Below are positions 53,471 through 63,100 of a stretch of 64,000 bases of DNA, piece after piece. Position 1 is the first letter of the stretch, and each line of letters starts with the position of its first letter. A model generated the notes under the pieces. The model ran no database searches and was not told where the DNA came from. It saw nothing but the letters and a program-made list of their open reading frames with translations. The stretch lies in contig NZ_LT670818.1 of NCBI RefSeq assembly GCF_900129505.1, forward strand, positions 5,179,001-5,243,000, in the 5' to 3' direction. The position numbers and the translations under genes are program-made. This DNA comes from Bradyrhizobium erythrophlei (GTDB lineage: Bacteria > Pseudomonadota > Alphaproteobacteria > Rhizobiales > Xanthobacteraceae).

Positions 53471-54820
53471 ATGCATCCGCAGCCTGCACATAATGTATTG
53501 TCGTCGGCGCTGGAAAACCCGTCTGTCAAGGCCGTATTCTTGAAGATCGACTGGCGTCTCCTGCCGCTGCTGCTCGTTGCGTACATGGTCGCCTATCTGG
53601 ACCGTATCAACATCGGATATGCGCAGCTGCAGATGAAGCAGACCTTGCCGTTTGACGACGCGGTCTACGGCCTCGGCGCGGGCATGTTCTTCATCGGATA
53701 TTTCCTCTTCGAAGTGCCCAGCAATCTTCTTCTGGACAGAATCGGCGCGCGCAAGACGTTGTTACGCATCATGGTGCTCTGGGGCCTGGCCGCGTCCGCC
53801 ATGATGTTCGTATCAACGCCTCTCCAGTTTTACGTCGTGCGATTTCTGCTCGGCGTCTTTGAGGCGGGCTTCTTTCCGGGCGTCATTCTGTATTTCACTT
53901 ACTGGTATCCGTCAGCGCGGCGCGGGCAAGTGATTGCGATCTTCATGTCGGCGACCACGATAGGATCGCTTGTGGCGGGACCGCTGTGCGGATTCATTCT
54001 GAAATACTTCGATGGTTTCGCCGGTCTTCATGGCTGGCAATGGCTGTTCCTGGCGCAGGGATTACCCGCGATTTTTATCGGCTTTTTGGTTTACCTTCTG
54101 CTGAAGGACAAACCTGACCAAGCCCCCTGGCTCTCGACTGAGGAAAAGGCGGTGGTCGAGAATGCCTTCCGGCATGACATTAAGGAGGTCGCGGGTAAGG
54201 CTGACGGGACATTCTTGCAGATGCTGCAGGATCCGAAGGCCTATTTGCTGGCACTAGTCTATTTCTTTCTGCTGGGCGCCACTTACACAATGGTGTTTTG
54301 GGTACCGACCCTGATCCAGAGCTGGGGCGTCAAGGATCTGTTCCTCATCGGAATCTACGCGAGCATCCCAAATGCCGCCGGCATCATCGGTATGATCCTG
54401 ATTGGCCGCCATTCGGATAAGTGGCATGAGCGCCGATGGCACTTCGCCGTCTGCGTCGTCATTGCGGCGGTCGGTCTTTTCACAACCACCCTGTTCCAAG
54501 GGAATTTGGTCGGATCGATCCTGGCGCTCGCCGTCGCTGTCATCGGGATCGCCTCGGCGACTCCGCTCTTTTTTGCGCTGACGAGCGAGTATCTGTCGGC
54601 CGGGGCCGCCGCCGGCGGTCTTGCTCTCATCAGCAGCCTCGGAAACCTCGGTCCGGCGGTCAGCCCGTCAATCAACGGGTTAATCCTGAGAAGCACCGGC
54701 GACAATATATACAGCACTTACTTCGTGATGGCTTTGTACCTGCTGTCCGGAACGCTTCTATTGCTGGCGATGCGTCCAGCCTCGGTCAGAGGTCTACCGG
54801 CGGCCGCGTCCGCGCATTGA
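53471..54820 (+). CDS. MFS transporter, anion:cation symporter type
   Basis: 449 residues with twelve predicted membrane helices. VAYLDRINIGYAQLQM in helix 1 and LLLDRIGARKTLLRIMVLWG after helix 2 are typical of the ACS family (tartrate, phthalate, 4-hydroxyphenylacetate carriers). Likely imports an organic acid. Separated from the lipid genes by 80 bp. Confidence 0.9.
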   Translation: MHPQPAHNVLSSALENPSVKAVFLKIDWRLLPLLLVAYMVAYLDRINIGYAQLQMKQTLPFDDAVYGLGAGMFFIGYFLFEVPSNLLLDRIGARKTLLRIMVLWGLAASAMMFVSTPLQFYVVRFLLGVFEAGFFPGVILYFTYWYPSARRGQVIAIFMSATTIGSLVAGPLCGFILKYFDGFAGLHGWQWLFLAQGLPAIFIGFLVYLLLKDKPDQAPWLSTEEKAVVENAFRHDIKEVAGKADGTFLQMLQDPKAYLLALVYFFLLGATYTMVFWVPTLIQSWGVKDLFLIGIYASIPNAAGIIGMILIGRHSDKWHERRWHFAVCVVIAAVGLFTTTLFQGNLVGSILALAVAVIGIASATPLFFALTSEYLSAGAAAGGLALISSLGNLGPAVSPSINGLILRSTGDNIYSTYFVMALYLLSGTLLLLAMRPASVRGLPAAASAH

Positions 54821-54866
54821 GCGGCACGTGGTGCACGAACACTGCGAATGATCCAAGGACTTGTCT

Positions 54867-55430
54867 ATGGGACTGAGCGCACCGACGCGTGAGCTACACG
54901 CGAACGAACGACCACAATTGCTCACCCATTTGCTGGCCCTTGACGCGGAAGATCGCCGCCTCAGGTTCGCGCATATGCTGTCAGATGATGGTATACGCCA
55001 CTACGTCGAAGGTATCGACTTGACGCGTGGCGCCGTCTTTGTCGTCACCGGCATCGATCTCGAAATCATTGGCGCGGCCCACCTCGCGCGCGAGGACGGA
55101 CATGCCCAATTGGGTATTTCCGTTTTGCCGCGGAGCCGAGGCCAAGGTATCGGCGGCGCTCTGCTCGAACGTTGCGCGGCACGTGCCCGCAACTGGGGTA
55201 TGCGCGTGATGTTCATGAACTGCCTGGTCGAGAATGCCGCCATGATGCATTTGGCGCGCAAGCAAGGTCTGAAGATTGCCGTGTCCGGCGCCGACGCCGA
55301 AGCATACGTGCGCTTGCCGCGCGCCGACCTGACCAGTCTGGCCGCGGAGGCAGTCGCCGAGCAGCTCGGGTTATTCGACCACGCCCAGAAAGCCTATTGG
55401 GTGGCGCTGCAGGCCCGACTTCCGCAATGA
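54867..55430 (+). CDS. GNAT-family acetyltransferase
   Basis: 187 residues from the ATG at 54867 (a TTG two codons earlier is less likely). Acetyl-CoA-binding loop RSRGQGIGGALLERCA and preceding strand AQLGISVLP are clear. Substrate unknown. Confidence 0.82.
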   Translation: MGLSAPTRELHANERPQLLTHLLALDAEDRRLRFAHMLSDDGIRHYVEGIDLTRGAVFVVTGIDLEIIGAAHLAREDGHAQLGISVLPRSRGQGIGGALLERCAARARNWGMRVMFMNCLVENAAMMHLARKQGLKIAVSGADAEAYVRLPRADLTSLAAEAVAEQLGLFDHAQKAYWVALQARLPQ

Positions 55431-55810
55431 AAGATTTTCGCGGAAGAACTTCAAAACAAAACCGCGGACTACAAGAGGCCGATGTCTGCTTGTCTCCATG
55501 CCGGCGGTCTTAGCGGTGGTCGTCCGGGGCGGTGGGGTTCACGGCCGCGAGGGTTCCTCGACGGCATCGAGACCAAGCAAGGTGCCTGCGCGTAAGCAAT
55601 CTGGAGAAAATCGTCGCCGCGCCATGCACCCGAGGAACCTAGGCGGCCAAGTGGCTTGGATGAGCCACGATGGATTCCGTGAAAAGATTGGAGGCGAAAC
55701 GCCAGCTTTCGGCCGTAGCCCAAACGGTGGGTTTTGGTCTAGGAAGGTCGAAAATGCTTGATCTTTCAATGGCAATTGACTGACACTCTCTCCGCCACGA
55801 ATGCGTGATA
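55431..55810. other. Intergenic boundary region, nothing recognised
   Basis: About 380 bp between the intact part of the window and the degraded region. A minus-strand frame at 55539-55814 has no recognisable features. No attachment-site repeat is evident by eye. Confidence 0.35.
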
Positions 55811-56097
55811 TCATTTTGTTTTGGTTGATGTATTCTCTCCTAATAGCCGACCGGCCCCCAAATTGGACCCCAAATTGTCACCCAATATAGCGTTCCGATA
55901 CGCTGAATAGCTCGTCGGAAACGGACCGATCGCTGGGCCTTCGGGCGCGAAACCGCGCCGCCGAGGCCACCAGAACCAGAAAGCGCCGCCCCGCCAAACG
56001 TGGTGAGCGCGGTGTCAGCGTAGAATACCTCAATGCCGACGCCCGTCACCGGGTGGATGTCGAAAATGGGCTCATGTCGATTGCTGGATACTGTCAT
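55811..56097 (-). pseudogene. Small protein downstream of ardC, frameshifted
   Basis: From the ATG at 56097, which overlaps the ardC stop as ATGA. The start HEPIFDIHPVTGVGIEVFYA is sound, then near 55982-55992 the frame should change to give FWFWWPRRRGFAPEGPAIGP and FPTSYSAYRNAI, the usual continuation of this ArdC-linked protein, ending at 55811. One base is missing in the G-rich run. Function unknown. Confidence 0.65.
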
Positions 56098-56963
56098 GCC
56101 GCAATCTCCGCCGGCTCCGCGAGAGCCAAGCCGCGCAGGTAGTCGGCGGCCTTTGACGCCTGGCTGCAGGCTGTAAAGAATGCCCGTTTGTCAACCTTCA
56201 GAAGCTCAATCCATGAGGCGATATAGCCCGCGCTCCGCACGTCACCATCAAAGCCAAATTCCGCACATAGGAACGCGGCGCCCAACTCAGCAATCAGTTC
56301 CTCGGCTGCGTAATTGCGTGAGCCAAACCGGTTCTTCAAATCTCGATCGAGGCGCGACTTATGGCCCGACCAATGCGTCAACTCGTGGAATGCAACATTG
56401 TAGAAGTGATCCGCGCCCTTGAACCTAGCGAAGGCGGGCATCGAGATAAAATCTCGGCTTGGGATGTAGCAGGCTTCGCGGATGTCGGCGCCGGTTGAGT
56501 GTAGGAATGCGTCGGCAAGCTCGTCGCGCGTGTCAGGATTGCGAACGCGCATCGGCCTCCCGGTGCTGATGCCATCGGGAAGGTTCTCGCACTGGTCGAC
56601 ATTGAAGACGGTATACTCGCGCATCATTGGGATCAGGCGCGTTGCGGAGTTATCGTCCGCGCCTTGGTCCCGGACCTGCAATTGCTTCACGAAATAAACC
56701 TTGGTGCCGCGCTCGCCCTTGCGCACGTTGCCGCCCAACTCCAAGGCCTGCTTGAATGTGAGAAAACGCGGCTTGCGATAACCGGCCGCCTTCGCCATCC
56801 ACAACAGAACGACGTTGCATCCGGAGTAGGGGCGGTTGCTCACGGCATTGCATGGCGTATTCGCGCCGGGAGTTGCTGACCAAGGCTTGATCCAGGGCGC
56901 CGCGCCTGCTTCTAGCTCGGCAATGATGCGCGCAGAAACCTGCGAATACAGATCGCGTTTCAT
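56094..56963 (-). CDS. ArdC-like antirestriction protein
   Basis: 289 residues. N-terminal ArdC single-strand DNA-binding domain (MKRDLYSQVSARIIAELEAG, then WIKPWSATPGANTPCNAVSN) and C-terminal zincin-type metallopeptidase with HELTHWSGH and AAEELIAELGAAFL. ArdC proteins protect incoming plasmid or integrative DNA against host restriction. It is the best sign that this end of the window descends from a conjugative element; no transfer genes are seen. Confidence 0.9.
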   Translation of the reverse strand: MKRDLYSQVSARIIAELEAGAAPWIKPWSATPGANTPCNAVSNRPYSGCNVVLLWMAKAAGYRKPRFLTFKQALELGGNVRKGERGTKVYFVKQLQVRDQGADDNSATRLIPMMREYTVFNVDQCENLPDGISTGRPMRVRNPDTRDELADAFLHSTGADIREACYIPSRDFISMPAFARFKGADHFYNVAFHELTHWSGHKSRLDRDLKNRFGSRNYAAEELIAELGAAFLCAEFGFDGDVRSAGYIASWIELLKVDKRAFFTACSQASKAADYLRGLALAEPAEIAA

Positions 56964-57053
56964 GAGAACTCGCTGGCTGTGGCTGATGCGACCAAGCGAG
57001 GTCGCGTTGCCATAGCCGCGTCGGGTCCTCAGGGCGCGGGCATCGAAATTTCA

Positions 57054-57072
57054 CCCCCCCCCCCCCCGGGGG
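57054..57072. repeat. C14G5 homopolymer tract
   Basis: Fourteen C followed by five G, 90 bp upstream of the ardC start. Such tracts slip easily during replication and also during sequencing. Confidence 0.85.
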
Positions 57073-57237
57073 TACATGGACAGGCCCCCCGTCTCGCGCG
57101 CGCGAAGACGGAGCTGAGAAATATCCCCGGGTCAAAAAGCAATGTTAAGAAAGTATTAAGGTTTGACGGAAGCGCAGTATCGTCATTTGATCTCAGAATG
57201 AACCCACGATCGGACTGTACCGCGGCGAGACAGGACG

Positions 57238-57455
57238 ATGAAAAAGCCAAGCAAAACAGTTGCCGAACTTGAAGCCTCTATCAAGGTAGAAATGGAGGAT
57301 ATCTGCGATTGGCCTACCGACATGGCGATTTACGTTCAGGCGACAGTTGGAAGGTGGCGGATATGCAGGAAGGATCGGAAGACGATGCCGATCGTCGCGA
57401 AATGGTGGAGCAAATCGCTGAGCGGCTCAGAACCGAATATGACTTGAAGGGCTGA
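57238..57455 (+). pseudogene. Small hypothetical protein, frameshifted
   Basis: The first 35 codons (MKKPSKTVAELEASIKVEME, DICDWPTDMAIYVQ) are sound; the next frame then continues GDSWKVADMQEGSEDDADRR and EMVEQIAERLRTEYDLKG to a stop at 57455. One G is missing near 57340 (CAGGCGAC for CAGGGCGAC). Joined, it is a 72-residue Bradyrhizobium-type hypothetical. Confidence 0.65.
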
Positions 57456-57540
57456 CCTCGCCGTGCCGGCTCATGTCGCCAACGCTCCATTGGGACGGTG
57501 ACACCGTTCAATCTGCCGACCAAATCGAGAGGTGTTTGCA

Positions 57541-57820
57541 ATGCAGCTTGTCCCACTCACATTCAAATCCATCACGGCGAGAGCAGTTGTGCTCAAGCTG
57601 AAGCGTCCGGTTGTCGCCCGGATTGCAACCATCACCGACTGGCCGCTGATCCTAATCGACCTTTTCACTGAAGAAGGCGTCGTCGGGCGGAGCTATCTTG
57701 AGCCTTACACCATCAAGACGATGAGATATCTGATCCCGGCCCTTCAAGATTTCGGCGCTATGCTCAAGGGGCGCCGCGTCGCACCGGTCGAACTCTACGA
57801 TCTCGCGCGCAAGGAGCACC
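57541..57820 (+). pseudogene. N-terminal fragment of an enolase-superfamily (mandelate racemase-like) enzyme
   Basis: About 90 codons from the ATG at 57541, with GAGAGG upstream: LTFKSITARAVVLKLKRPVV, then FTEEGVVGRSYLEPYTIKTM and VAPVELYDLARK. This is the lid domain of muconate-lactonising/mandelate-racemase enzymes. The resemblance ends near 57815 and the catalytic barrel is missing. Confidence 0.65.
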
Positions 57821-57854
57821 GCATCGGCGATCTGCGCATTATCCGCCTGTCTGA

Positions 57855-58283
57855 TTCGCCGGCAACCATTCGGACGTCGGCGGAAGCTACCTGGAAAACG
57901 AGTCCCGGCTCTCCGATATTTCGCTGAAATGGATGGTGCACGCGGCGACCGCGCTTCCGGACGAGACCGGACCGAACGGCGCCGGCATCAAGGTCAACCC
58001 GCTCCTGTTGCAGCTTCGGCCGGATCCCCTGGGACCTCAGCACGACGAGCGCGAACCCGGCTTCTGGGGCATCCGATGGCCGAAGGGGCTCAGGCACGTC
58101 GATCCGGAGGCCATCTTGCATTCATCCGTCTACGCGAGGGCAGCCGCGGAGCGAGTCCCGCATTTCTACGCCGCCGAGGAATACTCGCCCGACAACTTGG
58201 CGGACCACATCAAGTTTCAGAGGGAAAAAGCCGACCGAAACGCGCCGCCGCCGCAGGCTGCCGCAGATCACGCATCAAAGTAG
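57855..58283 (+). pseudogene. C-terminal fragment of a DUF2235 alpha/beta-hydrolase protein
   Basis: The frame reads FAGNHSDVGGSYLENESRLS, DISLKWMVHAAT and on to 58283. WFAGxHSDVGGGY followed by LSDISLKWM is the hallmark of DUF2235 (Tle1-like) proteins. The Trp before FAG is a TGA at 57852-57854. The front two thirds are missing and the fragment is directly fused to the enolase-type remnant. Confidence 0.55.
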
Positions 58284-58284
58284 C

Positions 58285-58815
58285 TCAATCTGTTGTCCCG
58301 TTGTTGGCGGTTCGAAATCGAATCCAGAAATCGAAACGCCGAGCAATCTGACGGCCTTTTGCATCGGGAAGAGCGGTTTTTAACAGGTCGGCCGACACGT
58401 TCTCAAATTCACTGCGGCTGTCGATCGCGCGGGCCACCGTCCGGCTCCGCGAGATCAATTCGAAGTCGGCGAATTTCACCTTGAGCGTCACGATCCGGCC
58501 CCGCGTGCCCTTGTCCTCACAATGCCGCCACACCTTGTCGATCAGCGGCTGCAGTTCTGACACCATCGCCTCCAACTCGGTGAGATCGGTGAAGAAGGTG
58601 TTTTCGGCACCGACGGATTTTCGGACACGGTCGGGCCGAACTTCGCGGTTATCCACGCCGCGCGAGATCTAGTAGTAGCTGCCGGCCTTGCCGAAATTGG
58701 CCTGCATGAATTCAAGTGACCGGTTGCGCACGTCCAGGCCGGTGTAGAGGCCGAGGGCATTCATCTTGGCGCTGGTAGCCGGCCCGATTGCAGTCAGGCT
58801 GTTATTCGGCGTGGG
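58285..58815 (-). pseudogene. dinB: DinB (DNA polymerase IV) C-terminal remnant with internal stop
   Basis: Minus-strand frame reading TAIGPATSAKMNALGLYTGL, then FGKAGSYY, a TAG at 58669-58671, and ISRGVDNREVRPDRVRKSVG through the little-finger domain to 58285. Relatives have Trp at the TAG (TGG to TAG). The palm and fingers with the catalytic acids are missing upstream of about 58815. Confidence 0.75.
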
Positions 58816-59042
58816 GTCTGACGCTCGATCGGCGTCCAAGTCGGACCCCAGTCCACGCATAGCAACGCATGGTATCACGAATTAATTGTGCGGCCGACCA
58901 GGGTCACGGTTGGGAGCCGATTAGGGGTCAAATCGCAAGCCGTTTCACAGTCGAAGGCGAAGCGTAAGCCCGCTCCAATTGCCGTCACCGTGCCTGACTG
59001 CAACATCGACCTCCTCCCGAACGAAGTCGATATGATGGCTCA

Positions 59043-59222
59043 ATGCTGATAGGCGTCGATCTCGGCCCAAACCTGTCTGTTACGGGCTCGCTCGCGACCA
59101 TCCTGTGGCTCGTCGCGCTGCGCAGGGAGAAGATCGAGATCAGCGCCTGGCGCTTCCTGTGGCTCGGTTTCCTGGTGATGCCGCTCGCACTGTGTGCTGC
59201 CTTGGCCGCAGCGATCAGGTGA
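59043..59222 (+). pseudogene. arsB: ArsB-type arsenite pump, C-terminal remnant
   Basis: 59 codons: MLIGVDLGPNLSVTGSLATI, then LWLVALRREKIEISAW and a final membrane helix FLVMPLALCAALAA. The DLGPNLSVTGSLAT block is the conserved C-terminal signature of ArsB. The first 85 per cent of the pump is absent. Confidence 0.65.
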
Positions 59223-59242
59223 CGGTTATCCGCGCTATCCAG

Positions 59243-59377
59243 TCAGCCCGTCGTGCCGCCGATATTGAGAAGCTGCGAGACCGCGGTCACGAGCTGGGCC
59301 GGCGCGAACGGACCGGACCGATTGAACGAGCTCTGATCGAGATGTGGAATCGGCGGATGTGCTGCGGTCTTGCTCAT
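59243..59377 (-). pseudogene. 5' stub of a gene coupled to the HxlR regulator
   Basis: 44 codons from an ATG that overlaps the HxlR stop as ATGA (MSKTAAHPPIPHLDQSSFNR, ending NIGGTTG). The tight coupling suggests this was the next gene of the operon, now cut short. Product not recognised. Confidence 0.35.
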
Positions 59378-59826
59378 CCGTTGACCTGAGGAAATATACA
59401 CCCGCCGTCGCGGACCAGCTCTTTCACCTCTCCGCTCACCTTTTGGACGCTTCGATTCAGGCGAGCAACGAACTCCTTGCGTCGTCGCGTGTACGACTTC
59501 GGATCGTGCTTCGCGCTCCAAAGGACAATGTTGAGGAGAATGGGAATGAGGTCCAGACCCTTCTCAGTCAGAGCATAGAAGTCCTTCCGTCTGTCGGCGG
59601 AACTAGGTGTCTTGGAGAGAATTCCTTGCTCCTCGAGAAAGGCGAGGCGGGAAGCCAGGACATTTGTTGCGAATCCTTCTTCCGATTTCAGAAACTCGCC
59701 GTAGGTCTTCTTGCCAGCGAAAACGATATCGCGAACGATCAAGAGCGACCACTTGTCGCCGAAGATCTCCAGGCCGTAGTTCACCGAGCAATGGGACCGA
59801 ACGTCTTCTTTGCACGTCGTCTTCAT
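59374..59826 (-). CDS. HxlR-family transcriptional regulator
   Basis: 150 residues. Winged helix with CSVNYGLEIFGDKWSLLIVR at the start, FATNVLASRLAFLEEQGIL in the recognition region and YALTEKGLDLIPILL. Cys5 and Cys13 near the N-terminus could be redox-sensing, as in other HxlR members. It is divergent from the RND pump genes and may control them. Confidence 0.88.
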   Translation of the reverse strand: MKTTCKEDVRSHCSVNYGLEIFGDKWSLLIVRDIVFAGKKTYGEFLKSEEGFATNVLASRLAFLEEQGILSKTPSSADRRKDFYALTEKGLDLIPILLNIVLWSAKHDPKSYTRRRKEFVARLNRSVQKVSGEVKELVRDGGCIFPQVNG

Positions 59827-59950
59827 GGCGGCGTTTTACCTCACTGGTTTGTTACAAGTAAATATCCATAACTAACTTGTGTTTTACAAGTGAACTGGTA
59901 GCTCTAGCTAGGAACGGCGAGCTAGTACCTATCGAGGCGGAATCTCAGCC

Positions 59951-60166
59951 GGACGAGAGGCAATCGAAGTCAGTAGGAAGCCAGTACCTGAAGGAATTGA
60001 GATCGAAGAGAAGAGGGAGCTGGTCAAGGACATCTATGAAGCCATGCTCGAAGCCTATCCATTCCCGCCCGATCATCGGATCTATATGCGTGAGTGGACC
60101 TTGAGCAGCGTGAGCCAAGACAGCCAATTGGGGCTTTTGTCATGGGAATTGTTCGCTTCGCACTGA
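59951..60166 (+). pseudogene. Unidentified C-terminal fragment overlapping the RND start
   Basis: An open frame without a start codon: EAIEVSRKPVPEGIEIEEKR, ELVKDIYEAMLEAYPFPPDH, RIYMREW. The mix of a beta strand and a helix with EKRELVKDIYEAM resembles tautomerase-like proteins, but I cannot name it. Its stop lies inside the beginning of the pump gene. Confidence 0.25.
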
Positions 60167-63100
60167 GATTTCCGTACACCTTTTACGTGCTGGCGGTGCT
60201 GGTGCTGTTCCTCGGCTCGACCTCGATTGTGTCGATGCCGACGGACATCTTTCCCGAGATCAACATCCCCGTCGTGACCATCGTCTGGCAGTACACCGGG
60301 CTGTCGACGCCCGAGATGGAGCAGCGCGTCACGACCTACAGCCAGTTCGCGCTGTCCTCCAGCGTCAACGGCATCCAGGACATCGAGGCGCAGACGTTGA
60401 ACGGCATCTCGGTGCAGAAGGTGTTCTTCCAGCCGGACGTCAACCTCGACCTCGCGATTTCGCAGATCGTCTCGGCCACCAACTTCATCCGCGTGCTGAT
60501 GCCGCCGGGCATCCAGGCGCCGGTGGTGGTGCAGTACAATGCATCCAGCGTGCCCGTGCTGCAGATCGGGCTTTCGTCCGACACGCTGAACGAGCAGCAG
60601 CTCTACGACTACGGCATCTACCGCCTGCGCCAGCAGCTCGCCCCGATCCACGGCGTGACGCTGCCGACGCCAGCCGGCGGCAAGTACCGCCAGATCATGG
60701 TCGACATCGACCCGCTCAAGCTGCAGGCCAAGGGGCTGACCCCGCTCGACGTCGTCAACGCCGTCAACGCCCAGAACCTGACGCTGCCGTCGGGCTTCGC
60801 CAAGATCGGCGACACCCAGTTCACCGTGCGCACCAACGCAGTTCCGACCTCCATCGACGACCTCAACAACATCCCGATCAAGTACGCGGGCGGTGCCACC
60901 GTGTTCGTCAAGGACATCGGCCAGGTGCATGACGGCAACGCCGTGCAGCAGAACGTGGTGCGCACCGACGGCCACCGCTCGGTGCTGCTCTCCATCATCA
61001 AGAACGGCAACGCCTCCACGCTCGCCGTCGTCAATGCGGTGAAGGACGCGCTCGTCACCTCGCGTGCCGCCGCGCCCCCGGGCATGACGATCAAGGAGCT
61101 GTTCGACCAGTCCATCTTCGTCAAGGCATCGATCGTCGCGCTCTTGAAGGAAGGCGCAATCGCCGGTGTGCTCACCGCGATGATGATCATCCTGTTCCTC
61201 GGCTCCTGGCGCTCGACCTTGGTGGTGATGATCTCGATCCCGTTGTCGATCCTCACCTCGCTGGTCATTCTCTATTTCATGGGCGAGACCATCAACACCA
61301 TGACGCTCGGCGGGCTCGCGCTGGCGATCGGCATCCTGGTCGACGACTCCACCGTGACGATCGAGAACACGCACCGGCTGCTCACCGAGGAGCACATGCC
61401 ACTGCCCTCGGCGACGCTGCACGGCGCCGCCGAAATCGCGGTGCCGACGCTGGTCTCCACGCTCGCGATCAGCTGCGTGTTCACCTCGGTGGTGTTCCTG
61501 CACGGGCCGGCGAAGTACCTGTTCACGCCGCTCGGGCTCGCGGTCGTGTTCGCGATGCTCGCGTCCTACGCGTTCTCGCGGACGCTGACGCCGATCACCA
61601 TCGGGCTGCTGCTGAAGAGCGAGAAGCACGGCGCCGCGGAGGCCGGAAACGGCTTCCTTGCGCGGGCGTTTGCGAAGTTCGAGCACGGCTTCGAGAACAT
61701 GCGCACGGCCTACACCGAGATCCTCACCGGCGTGCTGAAGTACCGCTTCATCATCCCTTGCATCGCGGTGCTGATCCTGGCGCTCGGCGGCACGCTGTTC
61801 TTCTTCGTCGGCCGCGACTTCTTCCCGCTGATCGACGGCGGCCAGATCCAGCTCCATGTGCGGGTGCCGGCCGGCACGCGCATCGACAAGACGGAAGCGA
61901 TCTTCCAGCAGGTGGAAGACAAGATCCGCGAGGTCATCCCGGAAAACGAGCGCGACCTGATCGTCGACAACATCGGCCTTCCGGCGCGCTCCTACAACTA
62001 CGCCTTCGGCGACGGCACCGCGATGGGCGTCAACGACGGCGTGATCCTGGTGGCGCTGAAGGAGGACCACAAGCCGACCGCGACTTACATCAAGAAGCTG
62101 CGACAGGTGTTGCCGACGGAATTCCCGGAAAACATCTTCTATTTCCAGGCCGCCGACATGGTGACGCAAATCCTCAATTTCGGCATCCCGGCGCAGATCA
62201 ATGTGCGCACGGTGGGCTACAACCGCGCCAACAACCTGCGCATCGCGAACGAACTGCAGCAGAAGATCGCAGCCATCCCCGGCCTTGCCGACGTGCACCT
62301 GCAGCAGGAGATCAACGGGCCGGAATTCTTCGCCCAGATCGACCGCGCCCGAGCCGGCCAGTTCGGACTGACGGTGAACGACATCGCGCTGAACCTGAAT
62401 ACCTCGCTGGCGTCATCGGAGCAGGTGTCTCCTAACTTCTGGACCGATCCGGCCAACGGGACGCCCTACTATCTCGCCGTGCAGACGCCGGAATACCGCA
62501 CCGACACCTTTAACGACCTGAAGAACACGCCGGTGACCAAGTTCACGGTCGGCAACAACGGCAACCCGGTGCCGGGGCTGCTCAGCAACGTCGCCACGCT
62601 GAAGCGCGACTCGATCGCCACCAACACCAACCAGGCCAACGTGCAGCCGCTGTACGAGATCTACGCCAATGCCGACGGCCGCGACCTCGGCTCGCTTCAG
62701 ACCGGGATCCAAGAGGTGATCGACCAGTACAGGCCGCAGCTGACACCCGGGAACCGGATCGAGGTGGTGGGCCAGATCGGCAGCATGAACTCGGCGTTCC
62801 GCGACCTCGGCATCGGTATCCTGTTCGCAGCGGTGTTTGTCTACCTGCTGATGGTGGTGAACTACCAGACTTGGGGTGACCCGTTCGTGGTGATCCTGGC
62901 GCTGCCGGCGACCTTCTGCGGCATCGTCACCATGCTCTACATCACCAACACCACACTGAGCGTGCCCTCGCTGATGGGCGCGATCATGGCGATCGGCGTC
63001 GCCTCGGCGAACTCGATCCTGCTGGTGACCTTCGCCCGCGAGCAGCAGCTCGCCGGCCACACCGCGTTCGAGGCGGCGATCGCCTCGGGCCGCACCCGCA

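Noticed and set aside
60082..62298. 738-codon open frame on the minus strand
   Set aside because: It is the antisense shadow of the RND pump gene; its product is a His/Arg/Asp-rich string with no domain, caused by high GC at third positions.
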